This document shows positions 8,705 to 17,772 of a DNA stretch of 64,000 bases, piece by piece. Position 1 is the first letter of the stretch. Each line of letters opens with the position of its first letter. The notes under the pieces are model-generated. The model did no database searches. It was not told the origin of the DNA and saw nothing but the letters and a program-made list of their open reading frames with translations. Source of the DNA: Bacteroidota bacterium (GTDB lineage: Bacteria; Bacteroidota; Bacteroidia; Chitinophagales; Chitinophagaceae). The position numbers and the translations under genes were made by a program. The stretch covers positions 1-64,000 of the forward strand of contig CANGFA010000013.1 of NCBI GenBank assembly GCA_947453145.1. Reading direction: 5' to 3'.

Positions 8705-9352
8705 CTAGTTTAGTGGCAGGTGGGTATAGTCATTTGCAAAGAAAATAACATTGGCGAATGAGGAAAACTCTTCTTTTGTATGTTCTCCTAAAATTACAAC
8801 AGCTTTCATTCCTGCATTCCACGCACATTCAACGCCTTTGGGTGTATCTTCAAAAACAAGACAGTCCTTTGTTTCAAGTGCCAGCATTTCGGCACATTTT
8901 AAAAAGGTTTCAGGATGCGGTTTGCTTTTAATTACATTATTCGCACTTACAATAGCACCAAAAAAATGTCTGATGTTCATATTGTCAATTACGAAATTAA
9001 TATTTTCCGTAATAGCCGCGGATCCAATAGCCATGCTAATATTTTGCTTGGCGGCACTAGTTAAAAAATCCGCCAACCCGTCTATTAATTTCAAATGAGG
9101 CTTAAATTCTACCCGATACAAAGCCTCTTTGTCATTCCCTAATTTTATCTTTTCTTCCATTGAAAAACGGCCCGGAAAAACACGTTCTAATAGTTCATCA
9201 TTTTTTCCATAACATTCATGCTTCATTTCTTCCAAGGTAAGTTTGCCGCCTAGTGCACTAATTTCTTTATGCCATGCATTTATATGATAAGGCATGTCAT
9301 TAACCATGGTACCGTTTAAATCAAATAAAAATCCTTTATAGCTTGAAAACAT
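8705..9352 (-). CDS. HAD-family phosphatase, beta-phosphoglucomutase-like
   Basis: A 215-residue HAD hydrolase of subfamily I with a helical cap. Motif I reads DLNGT (about residues 11-15): the nucleophilic Asp is present, but the second Asp of the usual DxDGT, the general acid/base, is Asn. Motif II (IGSAA), the motif III lysine (KSKPHPE) and motif IV (FEDTPKGVECA) look intact. The order of parts and the KPHPE element are like beta-phosphoglucomutase and sugar phosphatases. It ends one base from the sialidase stop on the opposite strand. Substrate unknown. Confidence 0.85.
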   Translation of the reverse strand: MFSSYKGFLFDLNGTMVNDMPYHINAWHKEISALGGKLTLEEMKHECYGKNDELLERVFPGRFSMEEKIKLGNDKEALYRVEFKPHLKLIDGLADFLTSAAKQNISMAIGSAAITENINFVIDNMNIRHFFGAIVSANNVIKSKPHPETFLKCAEMLALETKDCLVFEDTPKGVECAWNAGMKAVVILGEHTKEEFSSFANVIFFANDYTHLPLN

Positions 9353-9388
9353 AAAATGGAGAAAAGGTATTAGATGAGATAAAATTTC

Positions 9389-9865
9389 TTACTTCTTATT
9401 GGCATAATGTTTTTTGGCAGCTTGCATTATTATTCCCAATTCGTTTTTCATTTTTTTGGAAGCTTGAAAATTATGAATCCTTGTCATTGGAGAAAAACTT
9501 CTGTTCTCAATCACACATTCGTACCTAACATAGGTTTGATCATTGCTAGCTTCTAAAGCGGAGAAAGTTAAAACCCCTTCTACCTCGTCTACTATAAATT
9601 TTGATTTGGCCGATGAAATAAAAGCATTTTGAACGTCCATTCTACTGTTTTGGAAAAAGAAGCTATGGCTTATAGTATCAATTTTTTGATAAGGCATCCA
9701 TTTATCCCAATACTGTATTTGTAACACCCCAAAATTAGGGTCATTGGCCATTTTCCCAAAGTTGTCATTTCCCGAAATAACAATCCTGCTGGGTATAAAC
9801 AAGTAAATAAAGTAAATGGCAATCACAACGATAATGGTTAGGCTCATTTTTAAATACTTCATCAT
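9389..9865 (-). CDS. Membrane-anchored protein of unknown function, possibly SRPBCC-like
   Basis: A 158-residue protein with one N-terminal hydrophobic segment (about 7-26) ending in FIPSR, then a soluble region with a WDKWMP element and alternating strands. This layout (single helix, IPS, strand, W..WMP) recalls small Bacteroidota proteins annotated as SRPBCC/polyketide-cyclase-like, but similarity is weak by eye. Methionine 2 is an equally good start. It lies 36 bases upstream of the HAD gene on the same strand and may be co-transcribed with it. Function unknown. Confidence 0.7.
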   Translation of the reverse strand: MMKYLKMSLTIIVVIAIYFIYLFIPSRIVISGNDNFGKMANDPNFGVLQIQYWDKWMPYQKIDTISHSFFFQNSRMDVQNAFISSAKSKFIVDEVEGVLTFSALEASNDQTYVRYECVIENRSFSPMTRIHNFQASKKMKNELGIIMQAAKKHYANKK

Positions 9866-9981
9866 ACAATAGTTTTAAAGTGCGTAAATATACAAAGGCT
9901 TTGGGCCCTTTTCGATGAATCTTATAATTTTTACCAAAATTATCAAATTTTCATTATTTTAGATTTCGCTTACCAACTAAA

Positions 9982-10542
9982 ATGGTCTTTTTGAAACGAT
10001 TTATTACCATATCATTACTTTCCCTTTTTTGCCTTAATATTTTTGGCTATCGATTTGTTGCAAATTATTTTGCAAATGAATCTAGTATAGCATTTCAGGT
10101 TAACTTAGATCAAAATAAGTATGATGCATCCGAATTGATTAGTTTCAAGCTTCCTTTGAATCAGCCCTATATTGTTAATACAGATGGGTACGAGAGCATT
10201 GAGGGAAATATGGATTATAAAGGAGTTAATTACCAATTTGTAAAAAAACGCATCCTTAACGATACCTTGGAAATAGTAGTTATCCCCAACACCACAAAAA
10301 CTAAGATCGAAAATACTAAAGATGATTTTGCGAAGCAATTATCTGATATTGCAAACGCCAGTAGTTCAAAAAAGTCTTCTACGAATGCTAAATTAAAGTT
10401 CACGGTTAACGACTTTATTCAAGGTCACTATTTTGATATTTATAGGTCTATTGACAATTCGAAATTAAAGCATGAATGTAATTTTTCTTTGATTTCTAAT
10501 TTTGATTATCTGCAAAATATAGCCAAGCCGCCAGAGGCCTAG
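9982..10542 (+). CDS. Exported protein of unknown function
   Basis: This 186-residue protein has an N-terminal hydrophobic signal-like stretch (about 5-24), so it is probably exported or anchored. The mature part has a region resembling a Chitinophagaceae family usually found as small secreted proteins (pattern LDxNxYDxxELIxxKxPLNxPY) and a Ser/Lys-rich stretch near residues 118-132. I recognise no catalytic motif. The gene is divergent from the preceding minus-strand gene and lies 113 bases before a predicted outer-membrane protein on the same strand, so the two may work together in the envelope. Confidence 0.7.
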   Translation: MVFLKRFITISLLSLFCLNIFGYRFVANYFANESSIAFQVNLDQNKYDASELISFKLPLNQPYIVNTDGYESIEGNMDYKGVNYQFVKKRILNDTLEIVVIPNTTKTKIENTKDDFAKQLSDIANASSSKKSSTNAKLKFTVNDFIQGHYFDIYRSIDNSKLKHECNFSLISNFDYLQNIAKPPEA

Positions 10543-10655
10543 TTTTCTTTTATTTACCGCAAATATTTAAACAGGCATCCAAAATGGATACTTGCTTTAT
10601 TGTATGTATTTGTAAGCAAAAAAATTAAATTACAAGTCCTCAAAATAAAATTGGC

Positions 10656-11783
10656 ATGAAAAAATATATTCTCTCTTTATTCATATTAAGTACATTTTGT
10701 AATAAAACAAACGCACAGGGTTGCGTAGCTATACGAACTGTTGGTGGCTTAAATACAATGGAACACGCTATGCATCATATGATGGATAGTGCTATGGGCA
10801 TTTCAAATAACAAAATGGTGGAACCTAAATGGGACTTAAATATCAGTGGTCGTTACTTTAAGTCCTATAAACATTTTAATGGCACCGATGAAGTAACACA
10901 AAGGGTTACGGATGCTACGGATGTTAGAAATTTTAGTCGTGCACTAGATATTTCATTGGTAAGAAAAGTAAACGAGCAATGGAGTGTTGGCATTAATTTA
11001 CCTTTGGCATACAATGAAAGATCTTCCTTGTATGAGCACGTTAGCAGTGTAAAAGGAAGCCCTCGTTTTTCTACCTATTCTCAAGGAATTGGTGATATAC
11101 GTTTAACAGCATACAAATGGATTATTGCACCCAAAGCGGGCAATAAAGGAAATTTATTGGGAGGTTTGGGTATTAAAATGCCAACAGGGAATTATAAAGC
11201 TACAGATCTATTCCATAATACCTTAACTACAACTCGTGTTGGTCCAGTGGATCAATCAATTCAATTAGGAGATGGTGGCTGGGGCGTTAGTCTAGAATTA
11301 AATGGATTTAGAAGCATCAACACGACTTGGAGTTTATACAGCAATGTCTATTACTTAATTAATCCTCGAGGAAATAATGGGGTAAGTACTACAAGAGGAG
11401 GCGTTCCGACAGCAGCTGCCATTAAATACACTTCGGATGTTATGAGTGTGCCAGATCAATACTTATTAAGAGCCGGTTCGAACTGGACAAAAAATGCATT
11501 GACAATTTCATTAGGAGCGAGATACGAAGCCATTCCTGCTAAAGATTTAATTGGTGACAATACTGGATTTAGAAGACCAGGTAATGTACTAGCGATTGAG
11601 CCAGGAGCTAATTACAGTTATAAGCAATTTAATTTTTACTTGTATACGCCAATTGCGGTAAAAAGAGAAAGACCACAAAGCTATCCAGATATTTTAAAAA
11701 CAAATGACACCAAAGTATTCTCAAGAGGAGATGCTGCTTTTGCAGATTATAGCATTAACATTGGAATGGGGTATAGATTTTAA
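10656..11783 (+). CDS. Predicted outer-membrane beta-barrel protein with Met/His-rich N terminus
   Basis: A 375-residue protein with a signal peptide (cleavage after NAQG-type sequence near residue 21). Right after it comes a Met/His-rich stretch, TMEHAMHHMMDSAM (about 34-47), of the kind that binds copper or other soft metals. The remainder has many amphipathic strands and ends in NIGMGYRF, an outer-membrane barrel C-terminal signature with terminal Phe. It resembles porin-like transporter proteins; no specific substrate can be assigned. The gene is followed by a strong bidirectional terminator shared with the pfkB-type gene. Confidence 0.75.
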   Translation: MKKYILSLFILSTFCNKTNAQGCVAIRTVGGLNTMEHAMHHMMDSAMGISNNKMVEPKWDLNISGRYFKSYKHFNGTDEVTQRVTDATDVRNFSRALDISLVRKVNEQWSVGINLPLAYNERSSLYEHVSSVKGSPRFSTYSQGIGDIRLTAYKWIIAPKAGNKGNLLGGLGIKMPTGNYKATDLFHNTLTTTRVGPVDQSIQLGDGGWGVSLELNGFRSINTTWSLYSNVYYLINPRGNNGVSTTRGGVPTAAAIKYTSDVMSVPDQYLLRAGSNWTKNALTISLGARYEAIPAKDLIGDNTGFRRPGNVLAIEPGANYSYKQFNFYLYTPIAVKRERPQSYPDILKTNDTKVFSRGDAAFADYSINIGMGYRF

Positions 11784-11798
11784 AAAAATTAACCTGTT

Positions 11799-11839
11799 AA
11801 ACAAGATCGCCTAGCATTTGCTAGGCGATCTTGTTTTTA
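11799..11839. terminator. Bidirectional terminator between convergent genes
   Basis: Perfect 15-base arms (11801-11815 and 11820-11834) around an ATTT loop, with TTTTT on the plus side and an A-rich run on the other side, so it can stop transcription from both strands. The T-run contains the stop codon of the minus-strand kinase. Confidence 0.92.
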
Positions 11840-12787
11840 TTCAAAGATGTTTTTATTCAAATGTTTAAATGCTTCCATGGCACCCATATATTCACATGTT
11901 CTTGCACCTGCTTTATTGGCGTTGCTTATAATTTTTCGCCATTCCTCAAGCGAAATTGCTGCTACTTGGGAGGGGTTATAAGGCATCAATTGAAAAAGCA
12001 CTGCACCCACAAAGGCATCTCCAGCCCCAGTTGCATCGACAGGAGTAATAGCAATACTTCCGACCATTTCTAAATGTTCACCAACAGACAATAATGTACC
12101 TTCTTTACCCATTGTGATAGCAAAAATCGCGTTTGATTTTTTTCGAAAAACTGCTGCTGCATTTTGCAGGTTATCGCAGCCTGTTAGAAGCAAGGCTTCC
12201 TCATCACTCACTTTAAAAAAATGAGATTGCTCAATAAATGGCCAAGATTGGTCAATAAAACTTTGTGTATTATGCTCAAATAATAAATGACGGTAATTAG
12301 GATCAAAACTTATTATAGCATTATTCGTTTTTGCGATTTCTAAAAAATGGGTATAGGCATTTTGAAGCGGCCCTGGTAAAAAACTGGTCGCCGAGCCAAA
12401 ATGTACAATATGATAATGACCTAATTCTAAAGCAGCTAAATTACTTGCGCTTAGTTGCCCATCTGCACCTCTGTTAAAATAAAAATCACGTTCACCGTCT
12501 TCCATTAAAGAAACAAAAGCGAGTGTGGTGAAAAAAGCTGGATCTTGAATCACCCATTGTGTACCTACGCCCATTTCTTTTAAAAGTTCAATAATATGCT
12601 TACCAAAAGGGTCTTTACCAACTTTCGCTGCCATGTCCACCTGGCCCCCTAGTGCTGCAATAGCTGCAGCTACATTGGCTGGCGCACCTCCTGCTTTTTT
12701 TAAAAAATTTTGTCCATTGGATAAACTAGATCCGCGGTCAGTACAAATCATATCTATTAATGCCTCGCCTATACAAAGTACTTTCAT
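11837..12787 (-). CDS. PfkB-family carbohydrate kinase, fructokinase-like
   Basis: A 316-residue ribokinase/PfkB-fold sugar kinase. The N-terminal CIGEALIDMI and GGAPANVAAAIAALGG signature (about residues 32-47) and the C-terminal DATGAGDAFVGA (about 252-263) with the catalytic Asp are intact. GEALID and the overall length point to the fructokinase branch rather than ribokinase or adenosine kinase. The reaction would be ATP-dependent phosphorylation of a sugar such as fructose. It is a single gene, divergent from the YcxB-like gene. Substrate is inferred from family resemblance only. Confidence 0.88.
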   Translation of the reverse strand: MKVLCIGEALIDMICTDRGSSLSNGQNFLKKAGGAPANVAAAIAALGGQVDMAAKVGKDPFGKHIIELLKEMGVGTQWVIQDPAFFTTLAFVSLMEDGERDFYFNRGADGQLSASNLAALELGHYHIVHFGSATSFLPGPLQNAYTHFLEIAKTNNAIISFDPNYRHLLFEHNTQSFIDQSWPFIEQSHFFKVSDEEALLLTGCDNLQNAAAVFRKKSNAIFAITMGKEGTLLSVGEHLEMVGSIAITPVDATGAGDAFVGAVLFQLMPYNPSQVAAISLEEWRKIISNANKAGARTCEYMGAMEAFKHLNKNIFE

Positions 12788-12908
12788 AGTATAATATTTA
12801 TTTAAGTATACATGCTTTCTTGATAAATATAGTCAATTCTCTTTTTTTCTTCCATTTCCCCCGCCCTTTATTTATGCATTTAAAAAAGGAACTAAACCTG
12901 CAACGAAC

Positions 12909-12916
12909 TATCTTTG
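12909..12916 (+). promoter_or_regulatory. -7 box for the YcxB-like gene
   Basis: TATCTTTG matches TAnnTTTG exactly, 25 bases before the ATG at 12942. No obvious TTG is seen at -33. Confidence 0.5.
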
Positions 12917-12941
12917 TATTATATCCTTTAATAAAATACGA

Positions 12942-13406
12942 ATGGCTTTTTCTATTTCATATAACAAATCCGAAGTGCTTCAGGCGTTACGCTATCATTT
13001 TATAAAACAAAAAGAGATAAAGTCTTTGATGATTTTTGTAAATGTATATGCGATTATAACAGCGGTATTGCTTTTTATGAAAAAAATTAGACCCGAACCT
13101 TTTTTATTGGGTTCTATTTTGTGGATTTTATTAATGGCTTTTTTCTGGTTTGTCTTACCTAATTTATTTTTCCGAAAAACTACATTATTTAAAGAAAATT
13201 GGAAGTTTAATTACAACCAAAATGGGGCCAGTTTGGTGGGCACTTTAGGAGAAGCCAATTGGGAATGGGATACGGTGACCCATTATTTTGAAAGCGCTTA
13301 TTTCTTTCATTTTTATTTTAGCCCAAAAAGCTTTTTTTTAATATCCAAAACCAACATTCCTTATGAAGACCAGCATATCATAAGGGGGATCTTAAAGGAC
13401 AAGTAA
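12942..13406 (+). CDS. YcxB-like membrane protein
   Basis: A 154-residue protein with two hydrophobic segments (about 30-47 and 51-73) and a C-terminal soluble domain of alternating aromatic strands ending in FFLISKTNIPYEDQ. This two-helix plus C-terminal barrel-like layout matches the YcxB family of uncharacterised inner-membrane proteins. The function is unknown. It is preceded by its own promoter box and followed by 218 bases before acpP. Confidence 0.7.
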   Translation: MAFSISYNKSEVLQALRYHFIKQKEIKSLMIFVNVYAIITAVLLFMKKIRPEPFLLGSILWILLMAFFWFVLPNLFFRKTTLFKENWKFNYNQNGASLVGTLGEANWEWDTVTHYFESAYFFHFYFSPKSFFLISKTNIPYEDQHIIRGILKDK

Positions 13407-13593
13407 TTGATATACACATTGCAACCGGTTTACTATTAGTTGTTCGTAATTTATTTGGCTTAAAACAAGAGCAAAAAGACTAAAAAAAGGAACATTTATA
13501 CTTAAAAAAGGCTAAAAAAGCCCATTTCTAACCTAAAGCTCAAAATGTGCAAACAAAAAGGCAAATAAAATATGGGTATTTTAACAAAAAGTA

Positions 13594-13601
13594 TATTTTT
13601 G
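13594..13601 (+). promoter_or_regulatory. -7 box for acpP
   Basis: TATTTTTG is an exact TAnnTTTG match 23 bases before the acpP ATG. The rest of the 218-base gap (13407-13624) is AT-rich and holds a short GGCT/AGCC hairpin near 13507-13522 but no gene I can support. Confidence 0.6.
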
Positions 13602-13624
13602 CGCCGTAAACAAAACTATTTACA

Positions 13625-13861
13625 ATGTCAGACATCGCATCAAGAGTTAAAAAAATCATCGTTGACAAATTAGGCGTTGATGAAGCAGAAGTTACTAACG
13701 AAGCATCATTTACAAATGATTTGGGAGCAGATTCTTTAGACACCGTAGAATTAATTATGGAATTTGAAAAAGAATTCAATATCTCTATTCCAGACGAACA
13801 AGCAGAAACTATTACTACTGTTGGTCAAGCTGTAGCTTACATTGATGAGCACGCAAAATAA
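13625..13861 (+). CDS. acpP: Acyl carrier protein
   Basis: The 78-residue acidic protein carries growing acyl chains in fatty-acid synthesis. The 4-phosphopantetheine site is Ser37 in [11 protein letters not shown], the standard ACP motif. Length and helix pattern are normal. It precedes fabF and rnc on the same strand, the common acpP-fabF-rnc order of Bacteroidota. A hairpin between acpP and fabF may lower read-through, so the small ACP can be made in larger amounts. Confidence 0.98.
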   Translation: MSDIASRVKKIIVDKLGVDEAEVTNEASFTNDLGADSLDTVELIMEFEKEFNISIPDEQAETITTVGQAVAYIDEHAK

Positions 13862-13906
13862 TTTTAATAATTATTGGACGGCTTCCCATTAAGTACAGCA
13901 TATTTT

Positions 13907-13943
13907 AATCCGCCTTTTTGAGCCTTTGCTTTAAAGGCGGATT
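13907..13943 (+). promoter_or_regulatory. Hairpin between acpP and fabF, with an alternative inner stem
   Basis: AATCCGCCTTT (13907-13917) pairs with AAAGGCGGATT (13933-13943). A second GCCTTT at 13922-13927 can pair instead with the same AAAGGC using a 5-base loop, so the two stems exclude each other. No long T-run follows, which fits a partial terminator or RNA processing site better than a full terminator. Confidence 0.6.
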
Positions 13944-13964
13944 ATTAATTTAAAACAAAAAGTC

Positions 13965-15218
13965 ATGCTAACTAAGCGCATAGTAGTTACAGGTATTGGT
14001 ACTTTAAATCCTTTGGGTAATAATCTCAGTGAATACTGGGAAAATTTAGTCAATGGTGTTTCTGGTGCTGATATGGCAACACAATTTGATGCTTCTAAGT
14101 TTAAAACAAAGTTTGCATGTGAAATAAAGGGCTTTGATGCGACCAACTTTATGGATCGTAAAGAAGCCAGAAAATTAGATCGTTTTTCTCAAATTGCTTT
14201 AGTAGCAAGTGATCAAGCAGTTATTGATGCAGGTATTACAAAGGAGAATGTAGATCATGACAGAGTGGGTGTTATTTTTGCAAGTGGTATTGGCGGTCTT
14301 ACCACATTTACGGAAGAAGTGACCAATTTTGTACATGGTGATGGCACCCCAAGATTCAATCCTTTCTTTATTCCAAAAATTATCTTAGATATTGCGGCCG
14401 GACAAATTTCCATGAAGCATGGTTTTAGAGGACCTAACTACGCCGTGGTAAGTGCTTGTGCATCTAGTACCAATGCCATTATTTCGGCAATGGATAACTT
14501 AAAATTAGGCAAAGCAGATATTATCATTACAGGTGGTGCAGAATCGGTGATTGGCATTGCAGGTATGGGTGGATTCAATGCAATGAAGGCTATGAGCGAA
14601 AGAAACGATGATCCTAAAACAGCAAGCCGTCCTTATGATAAGGATCGTGATGGTTTTGTGATGGGTGAAGCGAGTGGAGTATTAGTATTAGAAGAATTAG
14701 AACACGCTATAAAACGCGGTGCTAAAATATATTGTGAAGTAGTGGGTGGCGGCGCAACAGCCGATGCTTACCATTTAACTGCACCTCATCCGGAAGGATT
14801 AGGCGCAAAGAATGTGATGAATGCTGCATTGAAAGATGCGGGTATGGTGCCTTCGGATATTGATTATATCAATACACATGGCACTTCTACACCCTTAGGT
14901 GATATCGCAGAATCAAAAGCAATTTTAGATGTATTTGGTGAGCATTCCTACAATTTAAACATTAGTGCTACTAAGTCTATGACAGGCCACTGCTTAGGTG
15001 CTGCTGGTGTTATTGAGGCGATTGCGTGTATACAGTCTGTTATACATGACATTGTTCCTCCAACTATCAACCACTTTACCGACGATCCTGAATTAGACAA
15101 CAATCTTAACTTCACTTTCAACAAAGCACAAAAACGTGTGGTGAATGCTGCTTTGAGTAACACATTTGGTTTTGGTGGTCACAATGCATGTGTGATTGTG
15201 AAAAAATACAAGGCTTAA
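13965..15218 (+). CDS. fabF: Beta-ketoacyl-ACP synthase II
   Basis: FabF condenses malonyl-ACP with acyl-ACP to extend fatty acids. The 417 residues contain the thiolase-fold triad: C165 in SACASSTN, H305 in NTHGTSTP and H342 in MTGHCLGAAG. The FGFGGHNA signature near the C terminus is present. Length fits FabF. It lies 103 bases after acpP and 10 bases before rnc, an operon common in this phylum. Confidence 0.98.
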   Translation: MLTKRIVVTGIGTLNPLGNNLSEYWENLVNGVSGADMATQFDASKFKTKFACEIKGFDATNFMDRKEARKLDRFSQIALVASDQAVIDAGITKENVDHDRVGVIFASGIGGLTTFTEEVTNFVHGDGTPRFNPFFIPKIILDIAAGQISMKHGFRGPNYAVVSACASSTNAIISAMDNLKLGKADIIITGGAESVIGIAGMGGFNAMKAMSERNDDPKTASRPYDKDRDGFVMGEASGVLVLEELEHAIKRGAKIYCEVVGGGATADAYHLTAPHPEGLGAKNVMNAALKDAGMVPSDIDYINTHGTSTPLGDIAESKAILDVFGEHSYNLNISATKSMTGHCLGAAGVIEAIACIQSVIHDIVPPTINHFTDDPELDNNLNFTFNKAQKRVVNAALSNTFGFGGHNACVIVKKYKA

Positions 15219-15228
15219 TTTAAGTCCA

Positions 15229-15939
15229 GTGAAGCGCCGCATTAACCAATTCATTTCTTTATTTAAAAAAACAGGTTTCTCCGCAGATCTCCAACATTTA
15301 TTAGGCTATCGAACCCGTAATATTTTATTGTTTCAAACAGCATTAAATCATCGTTCGGTAAAAGATAATCCCACCGAAAATAACGAACGCTTAGAGTTCT
15401 TAGGTGACGCAGTGATTGGCACTGTGGTTGCAGACTATTTATTTAAAAAGTATCCCTATAAAGGAGAAGGCTTTTTAACAGAGATGCGAAGTAAGATGGT
15501 GAATCGTGCCCAGTTAAATAATATTGCCGTTCAAATGGGACTCCGAAAATTAACAAGGTTTAATAAAATGGATGGTGGTTTAAGAACTAGTCAAATTTTT
15601 GGCAACACGCTAGAAGCCTTAGTGGGCGCCATTTATTTGGATAAGAAATATGACTTCACTAAAAAGTGGATTGTAGAAAAAATGATACAGCCCTATTTGT
15701 TTATGGACGATTTGGAACAAATAGATATTAATATTAAAAATAAAATAATCGGTTGGGCATTAAAGCAAGGTAAACAAATAGATTTTGTTTTAGCTGGAGA
15801 ACAACTAGAAGGTCGCCGACGTTTATTTACAATTAATGTGGTACTTGACGGTGAAGTAATTGCCAGTCAAAAAGGGTTTACAAAAAAAGATGCCAGCCAA
15901 ATAGCCGCTCAAAAAGCAATTGAAGCTTTGGGTATTTAA
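15229..15939 (+). CDS. rnc: Ribonuclease III
   Basis: RNase III cleaves double-stranded RNA, including rRNA precursors. The 236-residue protein begins at a GTG codon, ten bases after fabF, and no nearby ATG covers the N-terminal helix. The signature NNERLEFLGDAVIG (51-64) holds the first acidic cluster, and E129 in FGNTLEALVGAIYLD the second metal-binding glutamate. A double-stranded-RNA-binding domain occupies about 165-235. Both domains are complete. Confidence 0.96.
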   Translation: MKRRINQFISLFKKTGFSADLQHLLGYRTRNILLFQTALNHRSVKDNPTENNERLEFLGDAVIGTVVADYLFKKYPYKGEGFLTEMRSKMVNRAQLNNIAVQMGLRKLTRFNKMDGGLRTSQIFGNTLEALVGAIYLDKKYDFTKKWIVEKMIQPYLFMDDLEQIDINIKNKIIGWALKQGKQIDFVLAGEQLEGRRRLFTINVVLDGEVIASQKGFTKKDASQIAAQKAIEALGI

Positions 15940-15979
15940 GTAGGGTTTTTTCAAAAAGCCAGTCGTCGCCAATATTTAT

Positions 15980-16384
15980 TTAGTGAATGGTTTGACAAAG
16001 TTCAATCAATACACCGTTGCTGTCTTTAGGGTGGACAAAACAAACTAACTTATTATCTGCGCCCGGTTTTGGGATTTCATTAAGTAATGTAAAGCCCTCG
16101 GCCCTTAAGCGCGCCATTTCGGCCTCAATGTCTGGCACTTCAAAAGCAATATGGTGCATCCCTTCCCCCTTTTTTGCAATAAACTTGGCAATCACGCCCT
16201 CCGGGTCACTGCTTTCTAAAAGTTCTATTTTGGACCCTTCCTGCAAAAAAAAGGCCGTATTTACGTTTTCGGAATCAACAGATTCGGTTTTATAGCAAGT
16301 GCTATTTAAAAGCCTTTCGAATAAGGGGATGCTTTGTTCCAAGTTTTTTACCGCAATACCTATGTGTTCTACGTTATAGCCCAT
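15980..16384 (-). CDS. mce: Methylmalonyl-CoA epimerase
   Basis: The 134-residue protein is a two-module VOC-fold enzyme that interconverts (R)- and (S)-methylmalonyl-CoA in propionate metabolism. H7 in VEHIGIAV, the GEGMHHIAFEV element (about 73-83) and E128 in GVLIELCQ provide the usual metal ligands and family signatures. It converges on rnc with a 40-base gap and stands alone. Its usual partner, the B12-dependent mutase, is not in the window. Confidence 0.93.
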   Translation of the reverse strand: MGYNVEHIGIAVKNLEQSIPLFERLLNSTCYKTESVDSENVNTAFFLQEGSKIELLESSDPEGVIAKFIAKKGEGMHHIAFEVPDIEAEMARLRAEGFTLLNEIPKPGADNKLVCFVHPKDSNGVLIELCQTIH

Positions 16385-16459
16385 TTTATTTTGTTTTACG
16401 AATTGGGAAAAAAATACCCCTCAAAGCTAACGAAAACGTGTTAATCGGTAGCTAAGCTT

Positions 16460-16467
16460 TACTTTTG
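16460..16467 (+). promoter_or_regulatory. -7 box for the isc cluster
   Basis: TACTTTTG is an exact TAnnTTTG match 24 bases before the iscS ATG, on the plus strand of a divergent gap shared with mce. Confidence 0.55.
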
Positions 16468-16491
16468 TAGTCTGAAAAATCAAACACACAC

Positions 16492-17709
16492 ATGTTAAAA
16501 TTACCTATTTATCTTGATCATAATGCTACTACCCCAATGGACCCAAGAGTATTGGAGGCAATGATCCCTTATTTTACCGAGAGTTTTGGAAATGCGGCGA
16601 GCAGAAACCACTCCTTTGGATGGCAGGCGGAAGAAGCTGTAGACTACGCGCGTGAGCAAGTGGCTAAATTAATTGGGGCAGATCCTAAAGAAATCATCTT
16701 TACTTCCGGTGCAACTGAGGGGGATAACTTGGCGATCAAAGGCGTATATGAAATGTATGCAAGCAAGGGTAATCATATTATTACTTGTACAACTGAACAC
16801 AAAGCCGTTTTAGATACTTGTAAGCATCTTGAAAAATTAGGCGCTGAAGTAACATATTTAGAAGTTCAACCCGACGGCTTAGTTGATTTAAAAGTATTGG
16901 AAGCGGCTATGAGACCTACTACCATTTTAGTAGCTATCATGTACGCGAATAATGAAATAGGTGTGGTACAACCAGTAAAAGAAATTAGTGCGATCGCTAA
17001 AAAGCATGGAGCTTTATTTTTTACAGATGGGGTACAAGCGGTTGGGAAAATTCCAGTAGATGTAAACGCAGATGGCATTGATATCATGGCATTTACTGCA
17101 CATAAAATGTACGGCCCTAAAGGAGTGGGTGCATTATATGTTCGTCGTAAAAATCCACGTGTTAAAGTAACTGCTCAAATGGATGGCGGTGGCCACGAAA
17201 GAGGGATGCGTAGCGGTACTTTAAACGTTCCAGGTATTGTTGGATTTGGTAAAGCATGTGAAATTGCTAGAACAGATATGGCAGCTGATACCGAAAGAAT
17301 TTCTAAATTAAGAGATAAGTTAGAGAATGCTTTAAAGCAAATTGACGAATCTTATGTAAATGGAAATCCAGCGCACCGTTTACCACATGTAAGCAATATT
17401 TCATTTAAATATGTAGAGGGCGAAGGTTTGATGATGGGCTTTAACAAGGACATCGCACTTTCTTCTGGATCGGCTTGTACTTCTGCATCTTTAGAACCTA
17501 GCTATGTATTAAAAGCATTGGGTTTGGGCGACGATTTAGCGCATAGTTCATTAAGATTTGGATTAGGTCGTTACACTACCGAAGAGCAAATTGATTTCAC
17601 AATAAAGGCTGTAACCGATACCGTACTTAAATTGCGTGAGATGAGTCCTTTATGGGAAATGTTTAAAGAGGGTGTGGATATTGATGCAATTCAATGGGCA
17701 CATCACTAA
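16492..17709 (+). CDS. iscS: Cysteine desulfurase IscS
   Basis: IscS takes sulfur from cysteine and passes it to IscU and other acceptors. The 405-residue PLP enzyme has the cofactor lysine K205 in [10 protein letters not shown] and the catalytic cysteine C329 in the loop [17 protein letters not shown], the long-loop form typical of IscS/NifS rather than SufS. It heads an iscS-iscU-iscA cluster. No iscR, hscA or fdx follows, so the set is reduced compared with E. coli. Confidence 0.97.
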   Translation: MLKLPIYLDHNATTPMDPRVLEAMIPYFTESFGNAASRNHSFGWQAEEAVDYAREQVAKLIGADPKEIIFTSGATEGDNLAIKGVYEMYASKGNHIITCTTEHKAVLDTCKHLEKLGAEVTYLEVQPDGLVDLKVLEAAMRPTTILVAIMYANNEIGVVQPVKEISAIAKKHGALFFTDGVQAVGKIPVDVNADGIDIMAFTAHKMYGPKGVGALYVRRKNPRVKVTAQMDGGGHERGMRSGTLNVPGIVGFGKACEIARTDMAADTERISKLRDKLENALKQIDESYVNGNPAHRLPHVSNISFKYVEGEGLMMGFNKDIALSSGSACTSASLEPSYVLKALGLGDDLAHSSLRFGLGRYTTEEQIDFTIKAVTDTVLKLREMSPLWEMFKEGVDIDAIQWAHH

Positions 17710-17772
17710 TTAAAACTTTTAGACTACTCAACTTCGAAATAAAAATTATCAAAACATTTAAAACATACAAAA

